Assembly: GCA_020722005.1 (NCBI GenBank)
Contig: DYLP01000012.1
Coordinates: 1 to 60,182, forward strand
DNA from: Melioribacter roseus
GTDB lineage: Bacteria > Bacteroidota > Ignavibacteria > Ignavibacteriales > Melioribacteraceae
DNA: 60,182 nucleotides
Direction of reading: 5' to 3'
A program made the position numbers and the translations under genes. Below are positions 45,901 to 55,325 of this stretch, piece after piece. Below the pieces are notes generated by a model. That model was not told the DNA's origin and did no database searches. It saw only the letters and a list, made by a program, of their open reading frames with translations. Position 1 is the first letter of the stretch, and each line of letters opens with the position of its first letter.

Positions 45901-46078
45901 TTATGGAGCTTGCTTGCAGTAATAAAAACACTATAAGCCACAGAATTCCTTTGCTTATAGTCGAACTGTTTGTTCTTTTAGCGGATAGCGCACTGCTTTT
46001 ACTAAGCGCTAAACTTAAATGGCTATCAGCTTTTTCGCATTTGTTCACCATCAAGTTTTCATTTTTGGGTTTCGTCAT
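42965..46078 (-). CDS. SusC/RagA TonB-linked outer-membrane transporter
   Basis: TonB-dependent porin of 1037 residues for oligosaccharide import. A long N-terminal segment (about 40 residues) precedes the signal helix ILWLIVFLLLQASSIIYAQ. Then comes a carboxypeptidase-regulatory-like domain (LRGKVVDAEDGSPIIGANI), the plug domain (LIGKAPGVIANTLNGEAGAA, IRIRGGSSI, ILKDASATAIYGSRASNGV), and the beta barrel ending in TYMMTISLNY with the terminal aromatic. The ATG at 46078 has a strong site GGGAGGAAAATATG, so the long leader is real. It is the first gene of SusC-SusD-SusE. Confidence 0.96.
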   Translation of the reverse strand: MTKPKNENLMVNKCEKADSHLSLALSKSSALSAKRTNSSTISKGILWLIVFLLLQASSIIYAQEWELRGKVVDAEDGSPIIGANIIEKGTTNGTATDVKGEFRLKVKKGSMLVISSVGYETVEITIVDQTYLEIAMNVKAEQLTEVVVVGIGYGEVKKADATGSVAAISAKDFDKGVITSPQELLIGKAPGVIANTLNGEAGAAAQIRIRGGSSITANNDPLIVIDNIPLESTGIGGMANPLSTINPNDIESITILKDASATAIYGSRASNGVIIIKTKKGLAGTKRMMVNYTGNFSLSSPYKYISVFNGDEFRAMVQDRVENHGLTSAALERLGNANTDWQKEIYQVAPETEHNISIRHSIGSVPYRLSLGYLYQDGILKYNNIDRKNITLNLTPSLLDGNLTMEINGTASWIGNNFSNTDAIGSAVEFDPTQPIKNGNTRYGGYTAWTELSSGDPLNGLPNNIATHNPVARLEYRDNTSNANRYIVGGKFDYNIPYVPGLKATLNLGYDYYKTDGSDITDTLASWSYREPEYQIREYWQKKTNSLLDFYLNYKKELGINKFDFTGGYSYQHFYNEGENSNRAWDPTIPGARTTPYKNEYFLISFFGRLNYTLLDKYLFTATIRYDGSSRFAENNRWGTFPAVAVAWKMTEEPFIGKSDIVNELKLRISWGKTGQQDIGGNYYPYIPTYTSSTAGAYYQFGDQFYPTLRPDAYDANIKWEVLTSLNAGLDFSIFNNQVTGSIDVYKNNSDNLLNSIPIPVGSNFSNYLLTNVGSMVNKGIELGLNVTPILESDFSWDFGINMTYNKNEITKLTLTDDPEYPGVNTGGISGGVGNTVQKFIVGYPARVFFLFTQVYDQNGNPIEGLYVDKSGQGGNVAGNELNKYYMKSPDPDYLIGISSRINYKNFDFSFSGRLSLGNYVYNNNASNRALYQQIYNQSGFLSNILTDVKKTNFTTAQYWSSFYLENASFFRMDVISVGYNFSSLFGNNIGGRIGLSIQNVFVITEYSGLDPEVVNGIDNNIYPRPRTYMMTISLNY

Positions 46079-46124
46079 ATTTTCCTCCCGCTATTATGGA
46101 ATTATATTGATTTAGTAATTAAGT

Positions 46125-46150
46125 TAGTTTGTTTCTCTTGAATCAAACTA
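46125..46150. promoter_or_regulatory. Inverted repeat upstream of SusC gene, possible operator
   Basis: TAGTTTG and CAAACTA form a 7-bp inverted repeat with a 12-base spacer, about 47 bases upstream of the SusC start. It lies in the 132-base gap after the GH13 gene, the only sizeable gap inside the locus apart from the one before the amylase, so a promoter or operator is expected here. The evidence is the symmetry and position only. Confidence 0.3.
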
Positions 46151-46210
46151 TATCCCCCCTTTGGTCGTTAATTAAACTTTCGGACTTCGACTTAAATTTT
46201 ATCATGTTCT

Positions 46211-48007
46211 TTATTTTAATATCATTATCTGATAAGCATTAAGCAAAATCTTTTTGCTACAGTCAATTTTATTTCCTGTAATTAGGTCAGTCATAGTTCC
46301 CCTGTCGTTGAATTCAAATTCTTTTGGTTTGCCTTTGATGTTTGCAACAATCGTTAACCCTTCACCATCAAGGATTCTTTTATATGCGAGAATATTATCT
46401 GCAGAAAATTCTCGCATAAATATCAGTTCTCCCAGCGACAAAGGCTTATTGCCGTTCCTTATTGCCGTCATTTTTTTATACCAATCAAAAAGCGACTGGT
46501 CAAAATAGACTGAATCTGCAGGTCGAGTTTTTCCAAAGGGATGTGATTTTTCGACTTCGTAATTCAATTCCTTCCAGACCATTGGTTTGCGACAATCGGG
46601 GTCGTCGCCGCCCCACATTCCAGCTTCGTCACCATAATAAATGTGAGGCGCACCCGGCAGCGTAAATTGCAGAGCTACGGCAAGTTTTTGTTTTTCCCTT
46701 TCTACTTCATTCGGTTTCCTGACGTCGAAATTCGGATTTTGTCCCGGATTGCCGGCATGGTCGTACATGTTGTCCGGATTAACAATCAACGAAGCCAGCC
46801 GTTCAGTATCATGACTCCCCATCAAATTCATCATTACATAATAATTAACTCCATATTGATTCATCATAGTTCTGATTGTGTCGATAAAGCCGCTGACATC
46901 GGTAAAATATTTTTCTGAAAAAATCAGGTCTTTTATTGCGCGCGTAAATCTGTAATTCATCACGGCATCGAATTGAGTTTGTAGCCACGGTGTGGCATCA
47001 AACATTTCATAATTATTCCAGTCTTTCCACCATACTTCCCCGACCAGATAAGCCTCCGGATTAATTTCCCTGACCCACTTTCTGAATTTCATCCAGAATT
47101 TATGATTAACCATTTCTGCCACATCGAGTCGCCACCCGTCAATACCGTCTTCGGCATTGCCATCGTTGTTTGGATCCATCCATCTCTTTACTATATAATG
47201 GATATGTTCCGCTGGTCCTTCAACTATACCGTTTTCGTTTTCCCTTATTTCCGGTAAATCTTTAACACCGTACCAGCCTTCATAATCAAATTCGTTTTCA
47301 GGAGTGAGTGGGTCGTCCCACTTTTTGATAGTATACCAATCTTTAAAACGTGAGTTGTGTTGATTTTTTATTATGTCCCGAAAAGCCCAGAAAGTTGTAC
47401 CTGTATGATTGAATACTCCGTCGATGATTATTTTAATATCTCTTTTGTGAGCTTCTTTAATTAATTCAAGAAAAAGTTTATCCGCAGATGTCCATTCCCA
47501 CGTAGAAGGGTCGGCTGGATTTTCTTTTTCCCAGATTGTTCTGTCGCCTTCAGGATCGGGTCCAAAGTTATTGTCGATATGATGGTACATCGAAGCATCG
47601 TATTTATGGAGCGAGGGCGACTCAAAGACAGGATTGAGATAAATTGCCGTTATGCCAAGTTCCTTCAAATAATCGAGTTTGTCAATAATTCCCTGAATAT
47701 CCCCGCCGTATCTTCTCAAGCCGGCATTTCGATAGAAATCGAATCCGGTCGATTTTTCCCATGGTTGAAGCTTATACCAATCGGAAGTCCATGGATGAAT
47801 TTGCCAGCTTTCCGGAGTAAAATACGGCCAGCCACCTTTCATGTCTTCTAGTTTCGGATCGTTCGATTTATCGCCGTTATTGAAACGTTCGGGAAAAATC
47901 TGATACCAGACAGCTCCTTTTGCCCACTGCGGTGGTTCATCGAATTTTGATTGTCCAAATACAAATGAAGTCGTAACAAATATTAATACAACAGTAACAA
48001 TTTTCAT
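46211..48007 (-). CDS. Periplasmic GH13 alpha-amylase/neopullulanase-like enzyme
   Basis: Degrades maltooligosaccharides or cyclodextrins. 598 residues with signal peptide 1-18 (ends FVFGQ). The GH13 barrel has IKIIIDGVFNHTG, nucleophile D295 in DGWRLDVAEMVN, acid E324 in YLVGEVWWKDW and D400 in LMGSHDTERL. Opening residues QWAKGAVWYQIFPERFNNGD resemble the cyclomaltodextrinase/neopullulanase group and SusA. No sorting tail. It follows the GH31 gene by 7 bases. Confidence 0.94.
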   Translation of the reverse strand: MKIVTVVLIFVTTSFVFGQSKFDEPPQWAKGAVWYQIFPERFNNGDKSNDPKLEDMKGGWPYFTPESWQIHPWTSDWYKLQPWEKSTGFDFYRNAGLRRYGGDIQGIIDKLDYLKELGITAIYLNPVFESPSLHKYDASMYHHIDNNFGPDPEGDRTIWEKENPADPSTWEWTSADKLFLELIKEAHKRDIKIIIDGVFNHTGTTFWAFRDIIKNQHNSRFKDWYTIKKWDDPLTPENEFDYEGWYGVKDLPEIRENENGIVEGPAEHIHYIVKRWMDPNNDGNAEDGIDGWRLDVAEMVNHKFWMKFRKWVREINPEAYLVGEVWWKDWNNYEMFDATPWLQTQFDAVMNYRFTRAIKDLIFSEKYFTDVSGFIDTIRTMMNQYGVNYYVMMNLMGSHDTERLASLIVNPDNMYDHAGNPGQNPNFDVRKPNEVEREKQKLAVALQFTLPGAPHIYYGDEAGMWGGDDPDCRKPMVWKELNYEVEKSHPFGKTRPADSVYFDQSLFDWYKKMTAIRNGNKPLSLGELIFMREFSADNILAYKRILDGEGLTIVANIKGKPKEFEFNDRGTMTDLITGNKIDCSKKILLNAYQIMILK

Positions 48008-48014
48008 ATTATAC

Positions 48015-50408
48015 CTAATATTTTAATTCAATTGTAATGTTATCCGAAGCCGGAAGCTGAACGTTTAATTGATTATTTCTAAAATGAAAATCATCCGTTT
48101 TATTTCCGTTAACAATTAATATACGAGGCTTCTTAATGCCCACGAATAGGAACTCGTATTTTTTCACACTGCTTTTATAAGCGTCGTGTTCTTTGGAAGT
48201 TTTAAGCAATATTCTATTGCCGTCCGTATTAAGAATAAACTTAGTAAGAGAATATTGACCTTTTTTATATTCATAAGAAATACCGTCGTCTTCATAGAAT
48301 GAGTATTCCGAGTTTGCAGTCGGAAAAATTACAAATTGAAGTGAGTCAATCTCTTTTTCGCCGACGTAATTTACTACTTCCTGCATTGGAATTATTCCGC
48401 CGGATTTAATAAATAGCAAAATTTCATCGAGCGGAACTTCTTTAATTATCCAACTTCCGCCGTCAATTACGCTATTGTTTATCCAGTCGTACCACTTTCC
48501 TTCAGGCAGATAAAGCTTTTTGAATTTATCGTATGAAATTAACACTGGAGCGACCAACAAATTTTCACCAACCATGAATTGGTATTGTGCTTCGTAACTG
48601 TAAGCATTTTCGTCTTCAGGATAGTTAACGAACATGGCTCTCATAATCGGCAAACCAGATAGAGATGAATTATAAAATTCATTATACCAGAACGGAAGCA
48701 TTCGGTATCTCGTTTCAATGGCTTTGCGCACATCTTTTTCAACAAATTCGCTGAAGTTATAAGGTTCGCGTTGACGGGTATCGACAGCTGAATGACCTCG
48801 GAAAAACGGTGTAAATGCACCCAGTTGATACCATCTTCTGTAGAGATTATCCGATGGCTCGCCAATAAAGCCGCCTACGTCCGACCCAATAAATGGTACA
48901 CCGCTGAGACCCATACCGAGCGACATCGTACAGGCGAGGATGAGATGTTCGTCATTGGCAACATTATCGCCCGTCCATACTGCAGCGTATCTTTGAATAC
49001 CAGCATAGCCAGCGCGTGTTAAAACAAAATGCCTTCTGTCTGAATATCTTTTTAATCCTTCTGCGGTAGCACGTGCCATCGATAGTCCGTAAACGTTATG
49101 AATTTTTTTATGTGTAGCTTTAAACCCGTTGTCGTCAAAAAGTACGATATCCGGAAAATTTTGTCCCCATACAGCAGGCTCATTCATATCGTTCCAGAAA
49201 CCATCAACTCCCTGTTTAAGAAAAAGCGATAGTTTATCGCCCCACCATAGTCGTGTTTCTTTTTTAGTGAAATCCGGGAAATATGCCCAGCTTGGCCATA
49301 CTTCTCCCTGATAGTATTCGCCGTCGGGATATTTTGCAAAGAGGTCCTTTTCAACTCCTTCTTTTGCCACAAAATAGTTCGAGTCGACTTTAACTCCCGG
49401 GTCGATAATCGGAACGATTTTATATCCCATTTCCTTCAAATCCGAAAGCATTTTTTCGGGTTGAGGAAAACGTTCTTTGTTCCATGTAAATACCCTGTAT
49501 TCATCCATATAATGGATGTCGAGATAGAGAACGTCACACGGAATATTACGATCTCTAAGAGCATTAGCAACTCTACGCACCGACGATTCGGGATAATAGC
49601 TGTACCTGCTCTGCTGATAGCCGAGCGCCCACTTTGGAGGCACTTCCATTCTACCGGTCAATTTCGTATAATCGGAAATAACTCTTTTGATGTCCGGTCC
49701 GTATATAAAATAATAATCCATTTCACCCTTTTCTGCACCGAACCAGTAAAAGCGATTATTACTTGCGCCAAAATTGAAATGCGATTTGTAAGGATTATCG
49801 AAAAATATTCCGTAGGCTTTGTAATTATTGATTCCGATAAAGAAAGGAATCGATTGATACAATTCATCCTTGCGTGTATCGTATGCAGGAAAGTCGCTAT
49901 TCCAGAGAGTATATTGTTTACCGTTTTTTAACAGTCCGTCGGATTTTTCGCCAAGTCCGTAAAACTTTTCGTTCGTGTTTAACTCTTTGAAACATCTGAT
50001 ATCGTCGCCGTCGAAAGCAACTCCAAAGCTTTTGTGGTCTGCATTGATAAGATTATTATCTTTGTCGTAAATCGATACGCGGCAGGGATTTTTAGTGATC
50101 TTAACGATTAGTTCCGTAGTGGCAATAACAAATTCATCATTCGACTCCTTAAAATTGAAATTGGATTTTCCCGGCATTTCATAAATCACTGCATATGACG
50201 GAGCGGGGTCAAAATCGTTTTTTTGTGTATATCTGAATCTAATTATATTCCCGTCAAGTACATAAAGATTGAATTTTGCATTTTCAAGTGTAAATTCAAT
50301 ACGATTATCGAACTTTTTATAATTTGTAACTTTTCCAGTAAATTTGAATTCCGCAGTAATTTCAGCGACACACAAGAACAACAATAGTACGATTACAAAT
50401 TTTTTCAT
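48015..50408 (-). CDS. GH31 alpha-glucosidase
   Basis: Releases glucose from malto- or isomalto-oligosaccharides, probably in the periplasm (signal peptide 1-19). 797 residues: an N-terminal galactose-mutarotase-like beta domain (about 25-240), the barrel with nucleophile D407 in DGFWNDMNEPAVWG, acid/base D481 in AAVWTGDNVAN, and the C-terminal beta domains. The motif GLGEKSDGLLKNG is typical of the family. It resembles SusB only in role; the family is different. Follows the symporter gene by 15 bases. Confidence 0.95.
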   Translation of the reverse strand: MKKFVIVLLLFLCVAEITAEFKFTGKVTNYKKFDNRIEFTLENAKFNLYVLDGNIIRFRYTQKNDFDPAPSYAVIYEMPGKSNFNFKESNDEFVIATTELIVKITKNPCRVSIYDKDNNLINADHKSFGVAFDGDDIRCFKELNTNEKFYGLGEKSDGLLKNGKQYTLWNSDFPAYDTRKDELYQSIPFFIGINNYKAYGIFFDNPYKSHFNFGASNNRFYWFGAEKGEMDYYFIYGPDIKRVISDYTKLTGRMEVPPKWALGYQQSRYSYYPESSVRRVANALRDRNIPCDVLYLDIHYMDEYRVFTWNKERFPQPEKMLSDLKEMGYKIVPIIDPGVKVDSNYFVAKEGVEKDLFAKYPDGEYYQGEVWPSWAYFPDFTKKETRLWWGDKLSLFLKQGVDGFWNDMNEPAVWGQNFPDIVLFDDNGFKATHKKIHNVYGLSMARATAEGLKRYSDRRHFVLTRAGYAGIQRYAAVWTGDNVANDEHLILACTMSLGMGLSGVPFIGSDVGGFIGEPSDNLYRRWYQLGAFTPFFRGHSAVDTRQREPYNFSEFVEKDVRKAIETRYRMLPFWYNEFYNSSLSGLPIMRAMFVNYPEDENAYSYEAQYQFMVGENLLVAPVLISYDKFKKLYLPEGKWYDWINNSVIDGGSWIIKEVPLDEILLFIKSGGIIPMQEVVNYVGEKEIDSLQFVIFPTANSEYSFYEDDGISYEYKKGQYSLTKFILNTDGNRILLKTSKEHDAYKSSVKKYEFLFVGIKKPRILIVNGNKTDDFHFRNNQLNVQLPASDNITIELKY

Positions 50409-50423
50409 TGCATCTCCCGTGTT

Positions 50424-52001
50424 TTAACTGAAAAACAACCAGATACCGATTGTAAGAAAAAGAACGACGCCCGAGAATACGATTGTTTTTTTATCGTAGA
50501 CTCCTGCCGGGGTTGTAAGTTTAAGAATCGGATTAGCATAACGCGACTTCATAATTGCATTAAACAGAAACATCACCGTCAAAGTGAAAACAAAAAGCAA
50601 TATTGCAAAATGGAGATAGTTGATATTAATCAGGAACAAGAGAGCTCTATTGCTAACATAACCGCCTCTGTTCATCGATTCAATTGCAAATCGAAACAAG
50701 CCAACAAGTTCACCTGCTGTCATTGCCAGGAAAATCGATTTAAAGTTGATATTTTTCACAAAAAGTGCGGCAATAAATACGGCGGTTATTGGTGCACTCA
50801 CGTAAGCTTGGGTACTCTGAAGTAATAGATAAATATGATTGTTAATTATTTTGACGAAAGGCACAAGCACCAATGTTGCCACTACAACAATAATAGTAGT
50901 CATTCTTCCTACCAGAACCAGAGTTAGTTCCGTAGCGTCCGGATGCGACGGCTTATAAAAATCAATTGTATAGACGACCGCTATACTGTTGAATGCAGCC
51001 GACAGGGACGACATCATAGCTCCAAAGAATCCGGCTATAATCAGTCCTTTAATTCCTGCAGGTATAATATCGCTCACTAATAGCGATGTATAAGCGTAAT
51101 TGCCTTTAAGTTCCGGATAGAGAACAACTGCTGTCATTCCCGGAATTACGAACAGGAAAATGGGAAAAATTTTAAGAAATCCTGCAAAGAGCGTACCTTT
51201 GCGAGCATCTTCAAGACTTCGAGCGGCAAGAATCCTTTGAACCATATAATTATCCGCACACCAATACCAGAATGCAATTATCGGAGCGCCGAAGAGAATG
51301 CCCGTCCACGGAAATTCCGGATCGTCCATCGGTTTAAACATCTGGAAATAGTCCGCCGGTAACTTTTGAAACAACTGCCCCACTCCACCAATTTCCCTTA
51401 ATCCGATTAACGCAAAAATTGCCGAACTAAAAAGGAACAATACTCCCTGAAAAATCTGTGTTCTTATTACAGCCGAAAATCCCCCGATCAAAGTGTAAAT
51501 TCCGCTGGCGAGGATTATTATAATTGCAGACGAAAACAAACTCCATCCCAGAACGGCATTGAATAAAATTCCGCCAGCAAAGAGAGTCACAAGAATTTTT
51601 GTAAAAAAATGCGAGAAAATTGTAAGACCCGCAAAAAATTTCCTGTTTTTTTCTCCGTAAACAATTCCGAAAAACTGAGGAGAAGTTAATACACCCGACT
51701 TTTTATATAACGGCGCCAGTGCCCATCCTAATAAAACCAAAAGGAAAATTGCAATCAGTTCGTATTGACCTACAGCCAATCCTCTCTGAGAGCCCGATTC
51801 AGCCAATCCGATTAAATGTTCGCTCGATATATTCGTAACAAATAACGAAAACCCTACTATAACCCAGTTTAAATTCCTGCCCGCCAGAAAGTAATCGTCA
51901 ACCCCTTTGTCTTTGAATTTAGTATAAAGTCCGACTGCTATGATTACCAGGAAATATCCGATAATTATTATGCTGTCATATATGTTTATCACATTATTCA
52001 T
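50424..52001 (-). CDS. Sodium/solute symporter, SSS family (sugar type)
   Basis: Inner-membrane symporter of 525 residues with about 13-14 membrane segments. The SGLT-like sequence YFLAGRNLNWVIVGFSLFVTNISSEHLIGLAESG lies near 36-69 (N-terminal signature and sodium site region), and AFWYWCADNYMVQRILAARS and GFFGAMMSSLSAAFNSIAVVYTIDFYKP are characteristic. Being first in an operon with GH31 and GH13, it probably imports glucose or maltose from the periplasm with Na+. No Shine-Dalgarno site is visible at its start. Confidence 0.92.
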   Translation of the reverse strand: MNNVINIYDSIIIIGYFLVIIAVGLYTKFKDKGVDDYFLAGRNLNWVIVGFSLFVTNISSEHLIGLAESGSQRGLAVGQYELIAIFLLVLLGWALAPLYKKSGVLTSPQFFGIVYGEKNRKFFAGLTIFSHFFTKILVTLFAGGILFNAVLGWSLFSSAIIIILASGIYTLIGGFSAVIRTQIFQGVLFLFSSAIFALIGLREIGGVGQLFQKLPADYFQMFKPMDDPEFPWTGILFGAPIIAFWYWCADNYMVQRILAARSLEDARKGTLFAGFLKIFPIFLFVIPGMTAVVLYPELKGNYAYTSLLVSDIIPAGIKGLIIAGFFGAMMSSLSAAFNSIAVVYTIDFYKPSHPDATELTLVLVGRMTTIIVVVATLVLVPFVKIINNHIYLLLQSTQAYVSAPITAVFIAALFVKNINFKSIFLAMTAGELVGLFRFAIESMNRGGYVSNRALLFLININYLHFAILLFVFTLTVMFLFNAIMKSRYANPILKLTTPAGVYDKKTIVFSGVVLFLTIGIWLFFS

Positions 52002-52272
52002 AGGGCATATTTACAATCAAATTAAATACCAATCCGAAAGTCGTTTTAATTACAATAGAAGCATATTTTAAATGAGGGGTAGAATTATCGATTATTATAT
52101 TTATAATTCGGCATTATTATAATAATAAGCGACGAAGAGGCATTTAACCACTGAGTTTCTTGTTTTCTTATGTCAATTATCTATTTGTATTAATTGGTTA
52201 ATCTCGTTTTTTTTAAAGAAAATTCTTTTAACTTAGAGTTCAAATTTTAATGAAAAATGAAAGAGGTATAAA

Positions 52273-53523
52273 ATGTTTGACGACAACTACAAATTCACGG
52301 CAGTCGATCGTTTTTTAAGATATGCAAAAATCGAAACTACATCTGACGAAGAATCGACCGCTTTTCCGAGCGACCCGAGACAGCTCGAATTATCAAAACT
52401 TTTGGTAGAAGAATTAAAAGAGATTGGAATGCATGACGTTGAGATGGACGAATACGGTTATGTAATGGCAACCCTGCCTTCGAACGTCGATAAAGACGTG
52501 CCGGTAATCGGCTTTATTGCTCATGTCGACACATCGCCGGCAGTCAGTGGTAAAAACGTAAAACCTGTAATACATAAAAATTATCAGGGGGGCGATATTA
52601 TATTGCCAGGCGACACCACTAAAATAATCAAAGCCGAAGAAAATCCGGAATTGAAAGATATGATAGGCTTCGACATTATAACGAGCGACGGTACGACACT
52701 GCTGGGTGCCGACGACAAAGCCGGCATAGCCGAAATAATCGATGCGATGAATTACTTGATTCAACATCCGGAAATAAAGCACGGCAAAATACGCGTATGT
52801 TTTACTCCCGACGAAGAAGTTGGACGCGGAACCGAAAAATTCGACTTTAAAAAATTCGGCGCAAATTTCGCTTACACAATCGACGGCTCGACTCGTGGCG
52901 AAGTTGAAACCGAAACTTTCAGTGCCGACGCTGTTGTTATAAAATTTCACGGCAAAAATGTGCACCCCGGCTATGCAAAAAACAAAATGATAAACGCAAT
53001 AAAAATTGCGGCTTATTTTATTGACTTACTGCCAAAGGACAAACTTTCGCCCGAAACCACCGAAAAACGAGAAGGCTATGTTCATCCGACTTCTGTTACC
53101 GGCAACGAAACCGAAACTGTGGTAAAATTTATAATTCGCGATTTCGACGCCGAGAAATTAAAAGAATATGAGTCCCTACTGAAAGAACTATCCCAAAAAG
53201 CCGTAGCAAATTATCCCGGTTCCTCCTTCGATTTTGATGTGATAGAACAATACAGAAATATGAAATACATTTTAGACCAGCATCCACAGGTTGAAGCCTA
53301 TGCAATCGAAGCGCTGAATCGCTTGGGTATTAAACCGATCAAATCGGCAATCAGAGGCGGCACTGACGGAGCACGTCTCAGTTATATGGGTCTTCCCACT
53401 CCAAATCTTTTTGCAGGCGGGCATAATTTTCATGCATATATTGAATATATTGCCGTTCAGGATATCGAAGCAGCAGTTAAAATGATTGTAACTCTTACTC
53501 AAATATGGGCAGAAAAAGAATAG
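52273..53523 (+). CDS. pepT: Peptidase T (tripeptide aminopeptidase)
   Basis: Cytoplasmic M20 zinc aminopeptidase that removes N-terminal residues from tripeptides, 416 residues. Metal ligands are in FIAHVDTSPAVSG, TTLLGADDKAGIAEI and CFTPDEEVGRGTEKF, with the second half carrying AIRGGTDGARLSYMGLPTPNLFAGGHNFH. Site AGAGGTATAAAATG. It is divergent from the symporter gene, with 271 bases of AT-rich DNA between, which must hold both promoters; I cannot point to a clear box. Confidence 0.96.
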   Translation: MFDDNYKFTAVDRFLRYAKIETTSDEESTAFPSDPRQLELSKLLVEELKEIGMHDVEMDEYGYVMATLPSNVDKDVPVIGFIAHVDTSPAVSGKNVKPVIHKNYQGGDIILPGDTTKIIKAEENPELKDMIGFDIITSDGTTLLGADDKAGIAEIIDAMNYLIQHPEIKHGKIRVCFTPDEEVGRGTEKFDFKKFGANFAYTIDGSTRGEVETETFSADAVVIKFHGKNVHPGYAKNKMINAIKIAAYFIDLLPKDKLSPETTEKREGYVHPTSVTGNETETVVKFIIRDFDAEKLKEYESLLKELSQKAVANYPGSSFDFDVIEQYRNMKYILDQHPQVEAYAIEALNRLGIKPIKSAIRGGTDGARLSYMGLPTPNLFAGGHNFHAYIEYIAVQDIEAAVKMIVTLTQIWAEKE

Positions 53524-53585
53524 TATGATTGACATAAATTGACAGTCAATCAGAATAATTAATAAAGTAATTGCCGAGATTATGG

Positions 53586-55325
53586 ATGAGCTGGTTTATT
53601 GGCGCCGTCGGTAATATTGAAGATGAATTAAAACAAAGTATTACTAATATTACCGACACGAAACTAAGTACTTATGATGAAGAAAATTTTTATCTATTAT
53701 CAGGCGGTATTAGTCCCACTCATATTTCATCAACAAATACCGACGGCGGATTTATAGTTGCAGGAAGTGGAATTACATCAAATGAAAAGAAAAAATTTCT
53801 GTCACGTGACGACTGGCAGAGATTACTCGAAAATCGCACTGACTTGTACAAGCTGGATGGTCATTTTGCATTGGTATTTTGGAACAAGCACACTGTAGAA
53901 TTACATACTGATATCATAGGCTTAAGAGACATTTATCTATTTCGAACACCAGCTGATGCTATTGTTTTCTCTACTCGTATTGACTGGATATTAAAACTTC
54001 AGAAAACCGAACTAGACTTTCAAAAGTTTGGCAGCCGCTGGTTATTATTCAGTCAATTAACAACTGAATCGATATTTAAAAATATCATACGATTAGTTGC
54101 AGGAAAATCCTTAATAATTAACCGACACTCGTTCGAATTAGAACACCATCAGCACAACTGGCAACCGGTAATTAATTCCAACGATGGCATTGAATTAAAT
54201 TTCGAATCCAGATTAAAAGAACTAACTATTTTCCCTCTAAATGACAATACAATTTCTCTTAGTTTATCAGGCGGGCTCGATTCCCGAACACTTTTTTCAT
54301 TGCTTGCAAATATTAATGCGGGGAAATGGGACACACATTCATTCGGTTTGAATGAACATCCCGATCCAATAATAGCAAAAAGAATTTCCAAATTTTTCGG
54401 AATAGAACATCGACAAATTTTCAATTCTAACACTGATAATTTAGTAAATGAGTTAGAAGATTTCTTGTTGCAAACAGTGATAAATACTTCGGCGGTTTCC
54501 TTTCTTCAACTGCGACATTACTCACTTTTGAAGAATAGCTCCGAAATTGTAATTGACGGAGCCTTTGGGGAAATTTATAGAAAAGAATTTTTGAAAAAGC
54601 TACGAATTCTCGGTCCTGCACCTCTAAAGGGAAAAAACATAGATAAGTTATACGAATTGTTTTATTCACCCAAGCCCGACTTTTTCTCAAAAGATATAAT
54701 AAAGCTAATGTCCGATGGCGCGCGACTTCAAATTGAAGAAATTATCGATAGCCTGCCGGATATCAGGAATATCGGTATTGATAATTATTCTAACATATTA
54801 GCCATTAAAACGAAGATACCAAATCATTTCTGCTGTGAACAGTCGAGAATCGATTCAATTGTTAAATCTTACATGCCGTACGTACAACCATCATTATTAA
54901 ATTTTTATTTTTCTTTAAACAACCCTCCTAAAAATATTCTGAAAGAAATCATAAAACATCAGCGCCCTGAATTAAGAGGATTTCCACTTGTAAAGGGAGA
55001 AACTGTTTATCCGTATCAACTAAGTGGAATAGGTGCTAATATTTACAAAAGATTAAAAGAAATATTTTTTAGAAAATCATTTCAAAATGCATACATTCCA
55101 GTATTTAAAGAATTATTACTAACGTATCTCAACGAATTAATCAAAACCAACCAATTATTTAATCCGGATATTTATGATAAAAGCAAGATAATGGATTACC
55201 TTGAAAGGGCGAATAATGGTATTATGGAAAGCGAAACGATTCTTTTCCTCGATTGGCTTTTATCTTTTGAATTATTTTATCGTCAAGTAAAAAGTTCATC
55301 ATTAGTAAATGTAAACATTTTATGA
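53586..55325 (+). CDS. Asparagine-synthase-like protein with altered glutaminase nucleophile
   Basis: About 579 residues in two domains. The N-terminal half has the fold of a class II glutaminase (LDGHFALVFWNKHTVELHTDIIGLRDIYLF), but the protein begins MSWFIGAVG: the catalytic Cys2 is Ser2. The C-terminal half is an AsnB-type ATP-pyrophosphatase ligase with SGGLDSRT (residues 228-235). Because the glutaminase Cys is lost, it should use free ammonia or another amine; similar proteins form amide or peptide bonds in natural-product pathways. The frame also opens at a TTG at 53571, which would bury the Ser further inside. The stop overlaps the next start as ATGA. Confidence 0.8.
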   Translation: MSWFIGAVGNIEDELKQSITNITDTKLSTYDEENFYLLSGGISPTHISSTNTDGGFIVAGSGITSNEKKKFLSRDDWQRLLENRTDLYKLDGHFALVFWNKHTVELHTDIIGLRDIYLFRTPADAIVFSTRIDWILKLQKTELDFQKFGSRWLLFSQLTTESIFKNIIRLVAGKSLIINRHSFELEHHQHNWQPVINSNDGIELNFESRLKELTIFPLNDNTISLSLSGGLDSRTLFSLLANINAGKWDTHSFGLNEHPDPIIAKRISKFFGIEHRQIFNSNTDNLVNELEDFLLQTVINTSAVSFLQLRHYSLLKNSSEIVIDGAFGEIYRKEFLKKLRILGPAPLKGKNIDKLYELFYSPKPDFFSKDIIKLMSDGARLQIEEIIDSLPDIRNIGIDNYSNILAIKTKIPNHFCCEQSRIDSIVKSYMPYVQPSLLNFYFSLNNPPKNILKEIIKHQRPELRGFPLVKGETVYPYQLSGIGANIYKRLKEIFFRKSFQNAYIPVFKELLLTYLNELIKTNQLFNPDIYDKSKIMDYLERANNGIMESETILFLDWLLSFELFYRQVKSSSLVNVNIL

